Source: Bacillota bacterium
Lineage (GTDB): Bacteria; Bacillota; Clostridia; Lachnospirales; Lachnospiraceae
Assembly (NCBI GenBank): GCA_023414355.1
Contig: JAEZOB010000023.1
Span: 1-64,000 of the forward strand
Direction: 5' to 3'
Length of the DNA stretch: 64,000 nucleotides
Shown in pieces: positions 25,392-34,757 of this stretch; the first letter of the stretch is position 1, and each line of letters begins with the position of its first letter. Position numbers and translations under genes: made by a program. Below the pieces are notes generated by a model that was not told where the DNA came from, made no database searches, and saw only the letters and a program-made list of their open reading frames with translations.

Positions 25392-26129
25392 ATGAAAAGA
25401 ATAAAACTAGTCATAGCTTATGACGGAACCAACTACTGTGGCTGGCAGCTACAGCCGGAGAAGCCTACTGTAGAAGCCTGCTTAAATCGTGCGCTGTCGG
25501 AGTTGCTCAGAGAAGAGATTACAGTCATCGGTGCCAGCAGGACGGACTCCGGGGTACATGCCCTGGGTAATGTGGCGGTATTTGATACGGAGAGCAGAAT
25601 ACCGGCTGAGAAGATAGCACAGGCAGTGAATCAACGTCTTCCGGAGGATATCCGCGTGCAAAGCTCCGAGGAGGTTATAGCGGATTTTCACCCAAGAAGA
25701 TGCGTCAGCAGGAAAACCTACGAATATCGAATTCTGAATCGAAGGTTTGCTCTGCCGACAGAGCGCTTCTATTCCTGTTATAATTATTATACCCTAGAGG
25801 TAGATCTGATGCAGAAGGCTGCAGCCTATCTGATCGGAGAATACGATTTCAAAAGCTTCTGCTCTGTGAAGACTCAGGCTCTGGATACAATAAGAACGAT
25901 CTATCAACTGGAGGTGGACAAAACCGGGGATATCATCACGATCCGAGTCACCGGCAGTGGATTTCTCTATAATATGATACGCATTATTGCGGGTACTCTG
26001 ATGGAGGTAGGAAGAGGAGCTTATCCACCGGAGAAGGTTAAGACGATGCTAGAGGGACAAGACCGCAGTCTGGCAGGTCCGACTGCTCCTGCGCAGGGTC
26101 TTACCCTGATCAAGATAGAATACAACTGA
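25392..26129 (+). CDS. truA: tRNA pseudouridine(38-40) synthase TruA
   Basis: A 245-residue enzyme converting uridines 38-40 of the tRNA anticodon arm to pseudouridine. The catalytic aspartate D52 lies in SRTDSGVHALGNVA. FHPRRCVSRKTYEYRI and FLYNMIRIIAGTLMEVG are typical. Its place after ecfT is conserved in Firmicutes, where rplM and rpsI usually follow directly; here 34 kb of other genes come between. Confidence 0.95.
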   Translation: MKRIKLVIAYDGTNYCGWQLQPEKPTVEACLNRALSELLREEITVIGASRTDSGVHALGNVAVFDTESRIPAEKIAQAVNQRLPEDIRVQSSEEVIADFHPRRCVSRKTYEYRILNRRFALPTERFYSCYNYYTLEVDLMQKAAAYLIGEYDFKSFCSVKTQALDTIRTIYQLEVDKTGDIITIRVTGSGFLYNMIRIIAGTLMEVGRGAYPPEKVKTMLEGQDRSLAGPTAPAQGLTLIKIEYN

Positions 26130-26173
26130 AATACCGATACCATTTATGATAAATGAGGAGGGAGCGAGAGATA

Positions 26174-26863
26174 ATGTTTGATTTCTCTACGAATCTAAGT
26201 ACAGTGAACGATACATCAATCATTCTTCGACTGGTCATGGCAGTGCTCTGTGGCGGCATTATCGGCTTCGAGCGGGGAAGGGCAGGAAGACCGGCAGGAC
26301 TGCGTACGCATATCCTGGTCTGTCTTGGTTCCACCCTTGCTGTCCTCACCAACCAATATGTGTTCCAGACCTATGGTGTCAGTGATCCTACAAGACTTGG
26401 AGCACAGGTAATCTCGGGTATCGGTTTCCTCGGAGCAGGAACGATCATCGTAACCGGACGACATCAGGTAAAAGGTCTGACCACAGCGGCAGGGCTTTGG
26501 GCGACGGCATGTATGGGTCTCGCAATCGGTATCGGTTTCTATAAGGCAGCAGTGGTAGGATGTGTCCTGATCTCTTTCTCAACAGTAGTACTTCACAGAC
26601 TGGATAACAATATGCTTTCCAAGTCTAAGGTGATGGATATCTATATGGAATTTGATAAGACAGCCTCGATGACTACGGTGCTCGATACGATGAAAGCCAG
26701 TATGGCGAGCATCGAAAATATAGAGATGGTCAAGCCGAGTGTCACTTCGGATGCCTCCGCAGCAGCGATCATGACGCTTCGACTGAGGGAAAAGAAATTC
26801 AGACTGGATGTTGTTACAAAAGTATGTGCGATTGATGGAGTTTCATTCGCAGAAGAAATATAA
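26174..26863 (+). CDS. MgtC/SapB family membrane protein
   Basis: A 229-residue protein. The first two thirds is hydrophobic with about five helices and contains GFERGRAGRPAGLRTHILVC, the signature of the MgtC/SapB family. A soluble, ACT-like C-terminal domain follows. Family members are linked to Mg homeostasis and membrane-potential control, but many have unknown roles. ATG 26174 is used; ATG 26153 is part of the ATGAGGAGGGAG ribosome-binding region. It may be co-transcribed with truA. Confidence 0.85.
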   Translation: MFDFSTNLSTVNDTSIILRLVMAVLCGGIIGFERGRAGRPAGLRTHILVCLGSTLAVLTNQYVFQTYGVSDPTRLGAQVISGIGFLGAGTIIVTGRHQVKGLTTAAGLWATACMGLAIGIGFYKAAVVGCVLISFSTVVLHRLDNNMLSKSKVMDIYMEFDKTASMTTVLDTMKASMASIENIEMVKPSVTSDASAAAIMTLRLREKKFRLDVVTKVCAIDGVSFAEEI

Positions 26864-26928
26864 TAACAAATATAGTATCATTAATACTATTTGTAAAAAT
26901 ATGAGTTGTATAAAATGACGAATATTTT

Positions 26929-26971
26929 AAGAGTAAATTAAGTTTTTATTAATACTTAATTTACTCTTTTT
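26929..26971 (+). terminator. Terminator after the MgtC-like gene
   Basis: AAGAGTAAATTAAG (26929-26942) pairs perfectly over 14 bp with CTTAATTTACTCTT (26955-26968), and the T-run extends to 26971. A weaker hairpin (ACAAATA... around 26867-26895) precedes it. It ends the ecf-truA-mgtC transcription unit. Confidence 0.8.
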
Positions 26972-27119
26972 ATGTATAATACATGTAAATATTGATGATA
27001 ATCTATATGAATAAAGTAACGTTTAGCATAATATTATTGTAAATTGCAAAAAGTACAAAAAATATATAAAATATTACTTGTAATATATAAACAAAAATGT
27101 CACAAAATGTTAATCCTTC

Positions 27120-27148
27120 TTGACTTGGTAAAACTCTGGTTATATAAT
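27120..27148 (+). promoter_or_regulatory. Sigma-A promoter of the second exopolysaccharide locus
   Basis: TTGACT (27120-27125) and TATAAT (27143-27148) with a 17-base spacer form a near-perfect vegetative promoter. The first annotated gene starts at 27601, so transcripts would carry an untranslated leader of about 445 bases. The surrounding region is very AT-rich. Confidence 0.82.
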
Positions 27149-27154
27149 TAGAAT

Positions 27155-27600
27155 TCAGAGACGTTGTTGAAAGACTATTAGATGTAGATATTAAAGTCGA
27201 ATCATGTCGAAAAACACGCTCAACATAGTGGTAGCAAGGGATTAGCAGTTCGCAAGTATAAGATGTTAAGGATAATCTAGTTAGGGGACATGCATTTGCA
27301 TCTGGGTCATACTTACACTGAGGCAGTTGATTATGAGGAATAATCAATATGCTTATTTTTATACTGAAAACTGCAGGGGGAATTACTTATGAATAAAAAT
27401 ACTTCAAGTGACAAGAAGATTAACTTCATTAACATGAATGCAGTTTTAATTGTGCTATAAAGAATCGGATAAGCTTTTGCAGGAATTGAACCTGGTTCGA
27501 GGAATGCAAGGAGGCTTTTCTTGATTCTTCTTTTTACGCTCAAAAATTAGTCACTATAGGTGTTTTAGGTAATTAACCATGGATCGAAGGGAGGATACGA
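27155..27600 (+). promoter_or_regulatory. Long 5' leader of the exopolysaccharide locus
   Basis: This stretch has no large gene. It contains a possible leader peptide (27389-27460). It also has a stem with nested TTGCA/TGCAA and TTGAAC/GTTCGA pairs around a CTG loop (about 27477-27509), with a purine internal loop, followed by AAGGAGGC and a T-rich stretch (about 27514-27536). The layout, with a strong promoter, short peptide, hairpin and U-rich run before a large operon, is compatible with attenuation or processive antitermination as known for other exopolysaccharide operons. I cannot match a known RNA family. Confidence 0.4.
27389..27460 (+). CDS. Possible 23-residue leader peptide
   Basis: An ATG at 27389, preceded at good distance by GCAGGGGGAA, opens a 23-codon frame (MNKNTSSDKKINFINMNAVL, then IVL, stop TAA). 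It lies 140 bases before the dehydratase gene, inside the transcribed leader. It is too short for homology. It could be a regulatory upstream ORF or the remains of a longer gene. Confidence 0.35.
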   Translation: MNKNTSSDKKINFINMNAVLIVL

Positions 27601-29583
27601 ATGATAAATAAAATAAAAAACGGACACTTGACCTACAAGAAATTGATACTCTTGGCGATCGACATCCTAGTTATTATATTATCCAGCTATGGTGCTCTAC
27701 TGGTACGCTTTGACCTGGTCTATGAAAGAATACTCCCGGCATATCGAACCTCAGTCAATCGTTTCGTCATCATAAATATCCTGCTTACAGTAGTGATCTT
27801 CTATCTGTTTAAACTTTATCACAGCCTTTGGAGCTATGCAGGCGCTACCGAGCTTCAGAATGTCTTCGGAGCCAGTGTTCTGTCCTCTGCCATAGTTTTG
27901 ATCGGGATGTTTGCTTTGAAGCTAAAGGTTCCCGGAAGCTATTGCTTTATCTATGGTTCGCTCTTATTTCTCATGACATTGGCCAGTCGTTTCTCTTATC
28001 GTCTGGCTCGCTTGTATTTACATAGAATGGACGTTCGTAAAGCACCCAGAAATGTCATGGTGGTCGGAGCCGGAGCAGCTGCCAGTGTCATCATGAAAGA
28101 AATTCTGGATAGTGAGCATATCAATAACTCCAAGGTTAGATGTATCATCGATGATGCGAAGGAGAAACAAGGCCGCTTCATGCACGGCGCCAAGATCGTC
28201 GGAACCAGGGAGGATATCATCGCTTGTGCTGAGCAATACCACATCGATGAGATTATCATAGCGATCCCTTCTGCTACTAAGAAGACAATCAGTGAACTCG
28301 TCAGTATCTGTAAGCAGACCAAGTGTGAGCTTCGGATTCTGCCCGGTATCTATCAGCTGATGAATGGCGAGGTATCGGTACATAAATTACGTAAAGTCGA
28401 TATTGAGGATCTCCTTGGCAGAGAACCGATCAAGGCAGATATGGATTCCATCATGGGTTATGTACAGGGTAAGGTATGTCTGGTCACAGGCGGTGGAGGC
28501 TCCATCGGCAGTGAGCTCTGTAGACAGATCGCACAGCATGAGCCAAGACAGCTGATCATCTTAGATAACTATGAGAACAATGCCTATGAGATCCAACAGG
28601 AGCTAAAGAGAACCCATCCGGAGCTTAATCTGGTGGTTCTGATCGCGACAGTGCGTGATAGCATCTGTCTGAAATCTATCTTTCGTAAATACCGCCCGGA
28701 TATCATCTATCATGCGGCTGCGCATAAGCATGTACCGCTGATGGAAGACAGTCCGATGGAAGCGATTAAGAATAATGTACTCGGAACACTGAATACAGTC
28801 ATCGCTGCAGACCTGTGCGGAGCGAAGCGCTTTGTCATGATTTCCACAGATAAGGCTGTCAATCCCACGAATGTCATGGGCGCTTCCAAGCGTATCTGTG
28901 AGATGATCATCCAGACCTACAATAAGCGCTCCCATACCGAGTATGTGGCAGTTCGCTTTGGCAATGTACTGGGTTCGAATGGTAGTGTCATCCCCTTATT
29001 CAGAAAACAGATTGAAGCAGGTGGACCCGTGACGGTAACCCATCCTGATATTATAAGATATTTCATGACCATACCGGAGGCTGTCACCCTGGTCCTTCAG
29101 GCAGGAGCTTATGCCAAGGGCGGTGAGATCTTCGTCCTCGATATGGGAGAGCCGGTCAGAATCGCTGATCTGGCGAGAAACTTAATCCGCCTGTCCGGCT
29201 TTGAACCGGATGTAGATATGAAGATCGAATATACCGGTCTTCGTCCCGGCGAAAAGCTCTATGAAGAGATGCTGATGTCAGAAGAGGGGATGAAGAAGAC
29301 GGATAACGACCGCATCTTCATCGGTAATCCACTCGAGATCGAGGATGAGCTGTTCCACAGTCAGGTCGAAGCGCTCCGTATGGCCTGCTCACTGGATACG
29401 ACGGATATCCGTAAGATGATCAAGGATATTGTGCCTACTTATGTGGATCACAGCGAAATACCGGAAGCGCTGAAACTGCCGGAGAGACCGAGTGTCGATG
29501 TCGTGACAAGAGAAGTTGTCGAAAAGGCAACACAGAGGAAGTTCCGTACCCCTGTACTTGAGTATAGTAAAACGGCAATTTGA
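27601..29583 (+). CDS. UDP-sugar 4,6-dehydratase, membrane-bound (CapD/PglF-like)
   Basis: A 660-residue protein: four N-terminal membrane helices (residues about 15-135), a first Rossmann-like region (NVMVVGAGAAAS near 151-162), then the catalytic SDR domain with VTGGGGSIGSE (295-305) and ISTDKAVNPTNVMGASKR (414-431). Such enzymes convert UDP-GlcNAc to the 4-keto-6-deoxy sugar, the first step to bacillosamine or related amino sugars. GAAGGGAGG precedes ATG 27601. Its GC content resembles the housekeeping genes, unlike the AT-rich core downstream. Remnants of PglE-like and PglD-like genes lie just after it. Confidence 0.9.
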   Translation: MINKIKNGHLTYKKLILLAIDILVIILSSYGALLVRFDLVYERILPAYRTSVNRFVIINILLTVVIFYLFKLYHSLWSYAGATELQNVFGASVLSSAIVLIGMFALKLKVPGSYCFIYGSLLFLMTLASRFSYRLARLYLHRMDVRKAPRNVMVVGAGAAASVIMKEILDSEHINNSKVRCIIDDAKEKQGRFMHGAKIVGTREDIIACAEQYHIDEIIIAIPSATKKTISELVSICKQTKCELRILPGIYQLMNGEVSVHKLRKVDIEDLLGREPIKADMDSIMGYVQGKVCLVTGGGGSIGSELCRQIAQHEPRQLIILDNYENNAYEIQQELKRTHPELNLVVLIATVRDSICLKSIFRKYRPDIIYHAAAHKHVPLMEDSPMEAIKNNVLGTLNTVIAADLCGAKRFVMISTDKAVNPTNVMGASKRICEMIIQTYNKRSHTEYVAVRFGNVLGSNGSVIPLFRKQIEAGGPVTVTHPDIIRYFMTIPEAVTLVLQAGAYAKGGEIFVLDMGEPVRIADLARNLIRLSGFEPDVDMKIEYTGLRPGEKLYEEMLMSEEGMKKTDNDRIFIGNPLEIEDELFHSQVEALRMACSLDTTDIRKMIKDIVPTYVDHSEIPEALKLPERPSVDVVTREVVEKATQRKFRTPVLEYSKTAI

Positions 29584-30315
29584 TGGAGAAAATATTGAGA
29601 TCAAATTATAAGTAGCTATATAAATCGGTAAGAATGATAACATGCAGTTCAGTAAGGAATACAGTCAAATGGGATTTGTAGTTTCGATCAGCGATTTGTA
29701 TATGACATAGTGTATAAGAGGTGTCTATCTACCGATACCAAAAAAGCCGCTAATACCACTAAAATATTGCCCTAAAGTACCCATTTGTTAATGTCATCAT
29801 CACTATGTACAAATGGGCATCTTTATGTTAATATTTACATAATTTCATCCCAGAACTAGATGGTAAATTATAGATAGTCCAAATGAACTTTAATCTATAG
29901 AGAGGTGATAGATTTCGACCATCAAAGGGTTTGGAAAGTGGTTCTGAATTAATTAAGGATATGCTAAAACATACTTAAAACATAGTAGGGATCCTTAACT
30001 TGTAAGTCTCGAGAATTACAGTTCTCTACTACGGAATGTATGTAAAGAAATCGCATTTCCACATCCCACGCAAGAACCGACACATTGTGCCTTACGTCCT
30101 ACAAAATTAGGGTTTTTAGGGGGGAAGCGGAGGATGAAAAATACACAAGAATCATCAACATATTAAGGATGGGGTTTATGAGGTCAAGGAAGCTCAGAGC
30201 ACCGGCTATGAATTAAGGAAATGAAACTTAAATAGCAGAACTTATAGAATAGAATACACGGGTGCAGGGTACACATGGGAAAATATTGACATAAAAGAAA
30301 AGGGAAGAGAAAAAT
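29584..30315 (+). other. Gene-free AT-rich gap with one hairpin
   Basis: No gene was recognised in these 732 bases. CCCATTTGT (29780-29788) pairs with ACAAATGGG (29809-29817) around a 20-base loop, possibly a weak terminator. Short frames on either strand look random. The region marks the change from native-looking sequence to the AT-rich glycan core, so it may contain an old insertion boundary. Confidence 0.5.
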
Positions 30316-30618
30316 ATGTTTAGAGGCATAGTGAAGAAGTTTGAGAACAAAATTTGGATGGCGAGTCCCACCAAGCATGGTCCTGAAATGGAATACATAA
30401 AAGAAGCGTATGAAACTAACTGGATGAGCACAGTGGGCAAGAACATAAACGAAGTAGAACGAATTGCTGCTGAGAAAACAGAGGTTAGTTTTGCAGTTGG
30501 ATTGAACAGTTGTACTGCAGCTATACAATTGTATGTAAAACTGACTGGTGGGAAGCTTTACGGAAAACCAGAAATCGGTCACGGTGTTGTTGAGGGAAAA
30601 CGTGTGTTTGCAATATAA
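30316..30618 (+). pseudogene. Truncated DegT/DnrJ/EryC1 aminotransferase (PglE/LegC-like), N-terminal part
   Basis: The 100-residue frame contains IWMASPTKHGPEMEYIKEAY, then ETNWMSTVGKNINEVERIAA and FAVGLNSCTAAIQLYVKLTG, the N-terminus of PLP-dependent sugar aminotransferases, which are normally about 370-390 residues. It stops shortly after GVVEGKRVFAI, before the PLP-binding lysine, and no continuation was found downstream. It is therefore a non-functional remnant. Its likely former job was to aminate the 4-keto sugar made by the upstream dehydratase. Confidence 0.8.
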
Positions 30619-30955
30619 TAGGGACAACCAAGAGAAAACCTTGATTTTATGCAGGTTACGAGAGTTTAGGTCAAATCCCGATTATGAAATTTTCTATGGA
30701 TTGTGCATTGGATTCGAGAACCTAAGAGGATAAGATGGCTTCTTGGGTACTCTGGATTGACCCACAATATAGAGTAGAAAAATGAATGGAGGAAATTGAC
30801 CAGGCTTGGTGTGAATGCTATCACGGTGGGCTAATGGTCAATTTTTTAGCCTTCGTGAAATTGAGAAATGACATTAATATCTGTATACAGGATAGCACAG
30901 ATTTTAAATAAAAGCAGGAATAAAAATAAGCAGTTTTATGGAAAGAGGAAACGAT
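30619..30955 (+). other. Unassigned decayed sequence
   Basis: Between the truncated aminotransferase and the acetyltransferase remnant lie about 340 bases with no frame of convincing length. GAGGATAAGATGGCTTCTTGG and nearby stretches look gene-like in short pieces, but no family could be assigned. It is probably debris from the deletion that removed the rest of the aminotransferase. Confidence 0.4.
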
Positions 30956-31404
30956 ATGGAAAAAAGCTTCTCTTATCAGGTGCCGATGGGCATTCTAAAG
31001 TTGTGGAAACAATAAATGTTTTGGAAAAAAAAGGGATTATCGAACCATATGATGCTATTGACTATTTAGATGATGCATCAAGTAAAGCAGTAAGAAAATT
31101 CGAGAACCAGATGTCATAGGAAGAAAATATGATAAAGTGTTTTGCTGTATTGGTAATAACAAGTTGCGAGGTGAGTTACTCGGAAGAGGAAAGCATATGA
31201 ATCTAAAAATTCCAGTATTTATTCATCCCACTGTAAATGTAAGCCCGACAGCAGTAATCAAAATGGGAAGCATAGTAGAGTTAAAGGCAATTGTGAATAC
31301 TGATTTGTAGAAAAGAAGGCTGTATTATTTCGGCAGGTGCAATAGTATCATCAATGAGTACAATTCCTTCTGAAACGAAAATAGATTATGGAATTGATTA
31401 CTAG
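30956..31404 (+). pseudogene. Frameshifted PglD/NeuD-like sugar acetyltransferase
   Basis: Conceptual translation across three frames gives KKLLLSGADGHSKVVETI, then YDKVFCCIGNNKLRGELL, KIPVFIHPTVNVSPTAVIK, MGSIVELKAIVNTD, EGCIISAGAIV and TKIDYGIDY before TAG 31402-31404. These match the N-terminal nucleotide-binding and left-handed beta-helix parts of PglD/NeuD acyltransferases. At least three frameshifts and a loss of several hexapeptide turns are evident. It ends 14 bases before the next gene. The intact enzyme would have acetylated an amino sugar. Confidence 0.82.
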
Positions 31405-31417
31405 GGAGAATATAAAT

Positions 31418-33307
31418 ATGAGAGAAGAAAGGCAAATTAACAATACTGAAGAGAGTATAAAAGGGAATGAAGAAAATAAGGCATTGGCTATCTTGACTGA
31501 TAAACAAAAGAAATATCTCCCAATCAAGAGAGCGATAGACGTTGTTCTATCTGGTGGAGCGATTGTAGTGTTTTCTCCAATTTTAGCTGGAATTGCACTT
31601 GCTATAAAAATAGATTCACCGGGACCTGTTCTTTTCAAGCAGAAGAGAGTAGGTAAAGATAAAGAATTATTTGAAATTTGGAAATTTAGAACAATGAGGA
31701 CTGATACGCCAAAAGATATGCCAACTCATCAGTTGAGCAATCCGGATGCATATATTACTCGTACAGGTAAAGTTATGAGGAAGCTTTCATTGGATGAATT
31801 ACCTCAGTTATTCAATATATTCAGCGGAACTATGAGTATAATAGGACCTCGTCCAAGTTTATGGAATCAAGATGATTTGATAGCAGAGAGAGATAAATAT
31901 GGAGTTAATAGTGTCACACCAGGTCTTACAGGTTGGGCGCAGATAAATGGGCGCGACGAATTAGAAATTCCTGTTAAGGCAGCCTTTGATGGTGAATATG
32001 TAAAAAAAATGGGTTTTATGATTGACTTAAAATGTTTTCTTGGAACCATAGGTAGTGTGCTAAGTACAGATGGTGTAGTTGAGGGCGGAACAGGAGAACT
32101 GGAGAAGGCAGGGAAAAATCCAGATAATACTATTGGAAATGACAAAGTTGTAAAGAATATTAAAATTGGGGCAGGAGTTATTACAGCTGCTGGAATGATA
32201 GCTTTGTTGGTATTAATCGCATTTGTGAAACGTTTCATGAATAAAGATAATACGGATAGCACAGAAAAGAAAAGCGCCAAATTGAAAATAGTTGCATTTT
32301 TAACTACTGTAATATCAGTAATGACAGCTCTTTACAAAAGAAGCAAGTGTCAGTTTAAAAAATATCAAGAATTATGTGGGGATGTGTCTCCAGAAAAGGA
32401 GATGACAAACAATAATATGAGTAAAGGCTTAAAAAGAATACTTATTACGGGGGCTAATTCTTATATTGGTATGTCTGTAGAAAACTGGTTAAATACTTCT
32501 TCAGAAGAATATGATATCGATACTATAGATATGACAGATGGAAATTGGAGAGAATTGGAGTTCTCCCAATATGATGTTGTCTATCATGTGGCTGGTATTG
32601 CTCATGCAGATGTAGGAACTGTGACAGAAGAACAAAAGAAATTGTATTATGAAGTTAATACAGATCTTGCTTTTGAAGTAGCTCAAAAAGCGAAGTCAGA
32701 TGGTGTAAAACAGTTTATTTTCATGTCCTCTATGATTGTGTATTCTGGTTGCGATACAACTATTATTACAAAAAATACAGTGCCTAAACCTTTGAATTTT
32801 TATGGTGATAGCAAGTGGCAGGCAGATCAAAAAATAAGAACGTTATCACATGAAAAGTTTAAAGTTGTTGTTCTTAGACCGCCGATGATTTATGGCAAAG
32901 GAAGTAAAGGTAATTATCCAGAATTAGCAAAGTTGGCAGCAAAACTTCCAATTTTTCCAGAAGTAAAGAACAAAAGATCAATGTTACATATAGATAATTT
33001 GTGCGAATTTGTAAAATTAATGATTGATAATGAAGAAGCGGGAGTATTCTTTCCGCAAAATGAAGAATATACAAATACATCCGAAATGGTTCATATGATT
33101 GCGGTTGTAAAGGGTCATAATATTTTGATGATTCCAGGTATGAATTTTCCAGTTAAATTACTGAAAATGGTTCCGGGAAAAATTGGAAGATTAGCAACCA
33201 AAGCCTTTGGTGATTTGACATATGATATGGATATGAGTAATTACAAGGAAAATTATAGAATTAGAACATTAGCAGAGTCAATCACATTAGCAGAAAATAG
33301 CAGATAA
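31418..33307 (+). CDS. Priming sugar transferase-NAD-dependent epimerase fusion
   Basis: A 629-residue protein. Residues about 30-225 are a PglC/WcaJ-type priming transferase (IKRAIDVVLSGGAIVVFSPI, RKLSLDELPQLFNIFSGTMS, IIGPRP). Two further hydrophobic segments follow (about 248-271 and 288-306). Residues about 338-629 are an extended SDR epimerase with ILITGANSYIGM (341-352), S438 and Y462xxxK466. ATG 31418 with AGGGAG is preferred over 31388. The epimerase may make the UDP-sugar that the transferase half loads onto undecaprenyl phosphate. Such separate genes are common neighbours; the fusion is less usual. Confidence 0.88.
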   Translation: MREERQINNTEESIKGNEENKALAILTDKQKKYLPIKRAIDVVLSGGAIVVFSPILAGIALAIKIDSPGPVLFKQKRVGKDKELFEIWKFRTMRTDTPKDMPTHQLSNPDAYITRTGKVMRKLSLDELPQLFNIFSGTMSIIGPRPSLWNQDDLIAERDKYGVNSVTPGLTGWAQINGRDELEIPVKAAFDGEYVKKMGFMIDLKCFLGTIGSVLSTDGVVEGGTGELEKAGKNPDNTIGNDKVVKNIKIGAGVITAAGMIALLVLIAFVKRFMNKDNTDSTEKKSAKLKIVAFLTTVISVMTALYKRSKCQFKKYQELCGDVSPEKEMTNNNMSKGLKRILITGANSYIGMSVENWLNTSSEEYDIDTIDMTDGNWRELEFSQYDVVYHVAGIAHADVGTVTEEQKKLYYEVNTDLAFEVAQKAKSDGVKQFIFMSSMIVYSGCDTTIITKNTVPKPLNFYGDSKWQADQKIRTLSHEKFKVVVLRPPMIYGKGSKGNYPELAKLAAKLPIFPEVKNKRSMLHIDNLCEFVKLMIDNEEAGVFFPQNEEYTNTSEMVHMIAVVKGHNILMIPGMNFPVKLLKMVPGKIGRLATKAFGDLTYDMDMSNYKENYRIRTLAESITLAENSR

Positions 33308-33322
33308 GAAGGAGATAGTAAA

Positions 33323-34648
33323 ATGACCAAACTATATGAAAAAATTAAATCTGGTGAGGAATCACTTGCTCTTATTGGACTTGGTTATGTAGGTATGCCT
33401 ATTGCTGTAGCATTTGCAAACGAAGGTGTAAAGGTTGTAGGTTTTGATCTCAATAAAGAAAAAATAGAATTATATAAAAAAGGTGTCGATCCAACTAATG
33501 AGGTTGGTGATGAAGCTATTAAACAGACAACGATTTCATTCACTGCTGATGAAAAAGATTTGAAAAAAGCAAAGTTCCATATTGTTGCAGTTCCGACTCC
33601 GGTAAACCAAGATCATACTCCAGATCTTGCAACAGTTATTGGTGCAAGTGAAATTGTCGGTAGAAATCTTACTAAGGGTTCTATTGTAGTATTTGAATCT
33701 ACCGTTTATCCAGGGGTTACGGAAGATATTTGTGTGCCTATTATTGAACGTGAGTCGGGCATGAAGTGCGGAGTTGATTTTAAAATTGGTTATTCTCCAG
33801 AAAGAATTAACCCAGGTGACAAGGTTCATCGGCTTGAAAATATCACGAAAATTGTATCAGGGTGTGATGCAGATGCTCTTGAAGAAATTAAAGCGGTTTA
33901 CGATTTGGTTATCAAAGTGGGAACCTATCCTGTTTCTAATATCAAGACAGCTGAGGCTGTTAAGGTAGTGGAGAATAGTCAGCGTGATATTAACATTGCT
34001 TTTATGAATGAGCTTGCAATGGTATTTGACCGTATGGAAATTGACACAAACGAAGTTGTTGAGGGTATGAATACAAAATGGAACGCACTTGGTTTTAGAC
34101 CTGGACTTGTTGGAGGCCATTGTATTGGAGTTGATCCTTATTATTTTACATACGAAGCAGAAAAACTTGGATATCACAGTCAAATAATTCTTAATGGTCG
34201 TATTGTCAATGATAGTATGGGAAAATTTATTGCAGATGCAGCAATTAAGCAGATGATTAAAGTAGGAAAGGCACCTGCGAAATCAAAAGTAATCATTCTA
34301 GGCCTTACGTTTAAGGAAAACTGTCCTGATACAAGAAATTCTAAAGTTGCAGATGTTTATAATGGATTGATGGAGTATGGGATACAACCTATTGTGATTG
34401 ACTCTTGGGCAAGTGAACGTGATGCAAAACGTGAATATAATATTGAACTTAGACCTATGGAAGCAGCTGTGGATGCAGATTGTGTCATTCTTGCAGTTGC
34501 CCATAATGATTTTAAACAGTTAGGTCTTGAAAAGCTTAACAATATGTTCAGGAATGTTCCACAGAATGAAAAGGTGCTGATTGACGTTAAGGGATTATAT
34601 TCAATTGATGAACTTGAAGAAAGTGGTCTTACTTATTGGAGACTGTAA
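33323..34648 (+). CDS. UDP-N-acetylhexosamine dehydrogenase (TviB/WbpO-like)
   Basis: A 441-residue UDP-sugar dehydrogenase: NAD-binding LIGLGYVGMPIAVAFA, FESTVYPGVTED, GYSPERINPGDKVH and the catalytic-cysteine region VGGHCIGVDPYYF. The family oxidises C6 of UDP-GlcNAc or UDP-GalNAc twice to the uronic acid. Sequence style is closer to TviB/VipA than to UDP-glucose dehydrogenase, so the product is probably an N-acetylhexosaminuronic acid. It follows the fusion gene by 15 bases and has AAGGAG before ATG 33323. Confidence 0.88.
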   Translation: MTKLYEKIKSGEESLALIGLGYVGMPIAVAFANEGVKVVGFDLNKEKIELYKKGVDPTNEVGDEAIKQTTISFTADEKDLKKAKFHIVAVPTPVNQDHTPDLATVIGASEIVGRNLTKGSIVVFESTVYPGVTEDICVPIIERESGMKCGVDFKIGYSPERINPGDKVHRLENITKIVSGCDADALEEIKAVYDLVIKVGTYPVSNIKTAEAVKVVENSQRDINIAFMNELAMVFDRMEIDTNEVVEGMNTKWNALGFRPGLVGGHCIGVDPYYFTYEAEKLGYHSQIILNGRIVNDSMGKFIADAAIKQMIKVGKAPAKSKVIILGLTFKENCPDTRNSKVADVYNGLMEYGIQPIVIDSWASERDAKREYNIELRPMEAAVDADCVILAVAHNDFKQLGLEKLNNMFRNVPQNEKVLIDVKGLYSIDELEESGLTYWRL

Positions 34649-34757
34649 TTAGTTAATTTTGTTATCGCCTTTACAAAAGACAATTTAGCTGAGAGTAATT
34701 GCTGTATAGTGAAACCAAATGTCAAAAGGTTATTTGTGTACAGAGAAAGTGAGATAT

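Noticed and set aside
27003..27347. 114-codon - strand frame in the exopolysaccharide leader
   Set aside because: AT-rich, opposite a strong promoter and leader, with no recognisable features.
30184..30627. 147-codon - strand frame
   Set aside because: It is the shadow of the truncated aminotransferase, whose + strand translation has clear family motifs.
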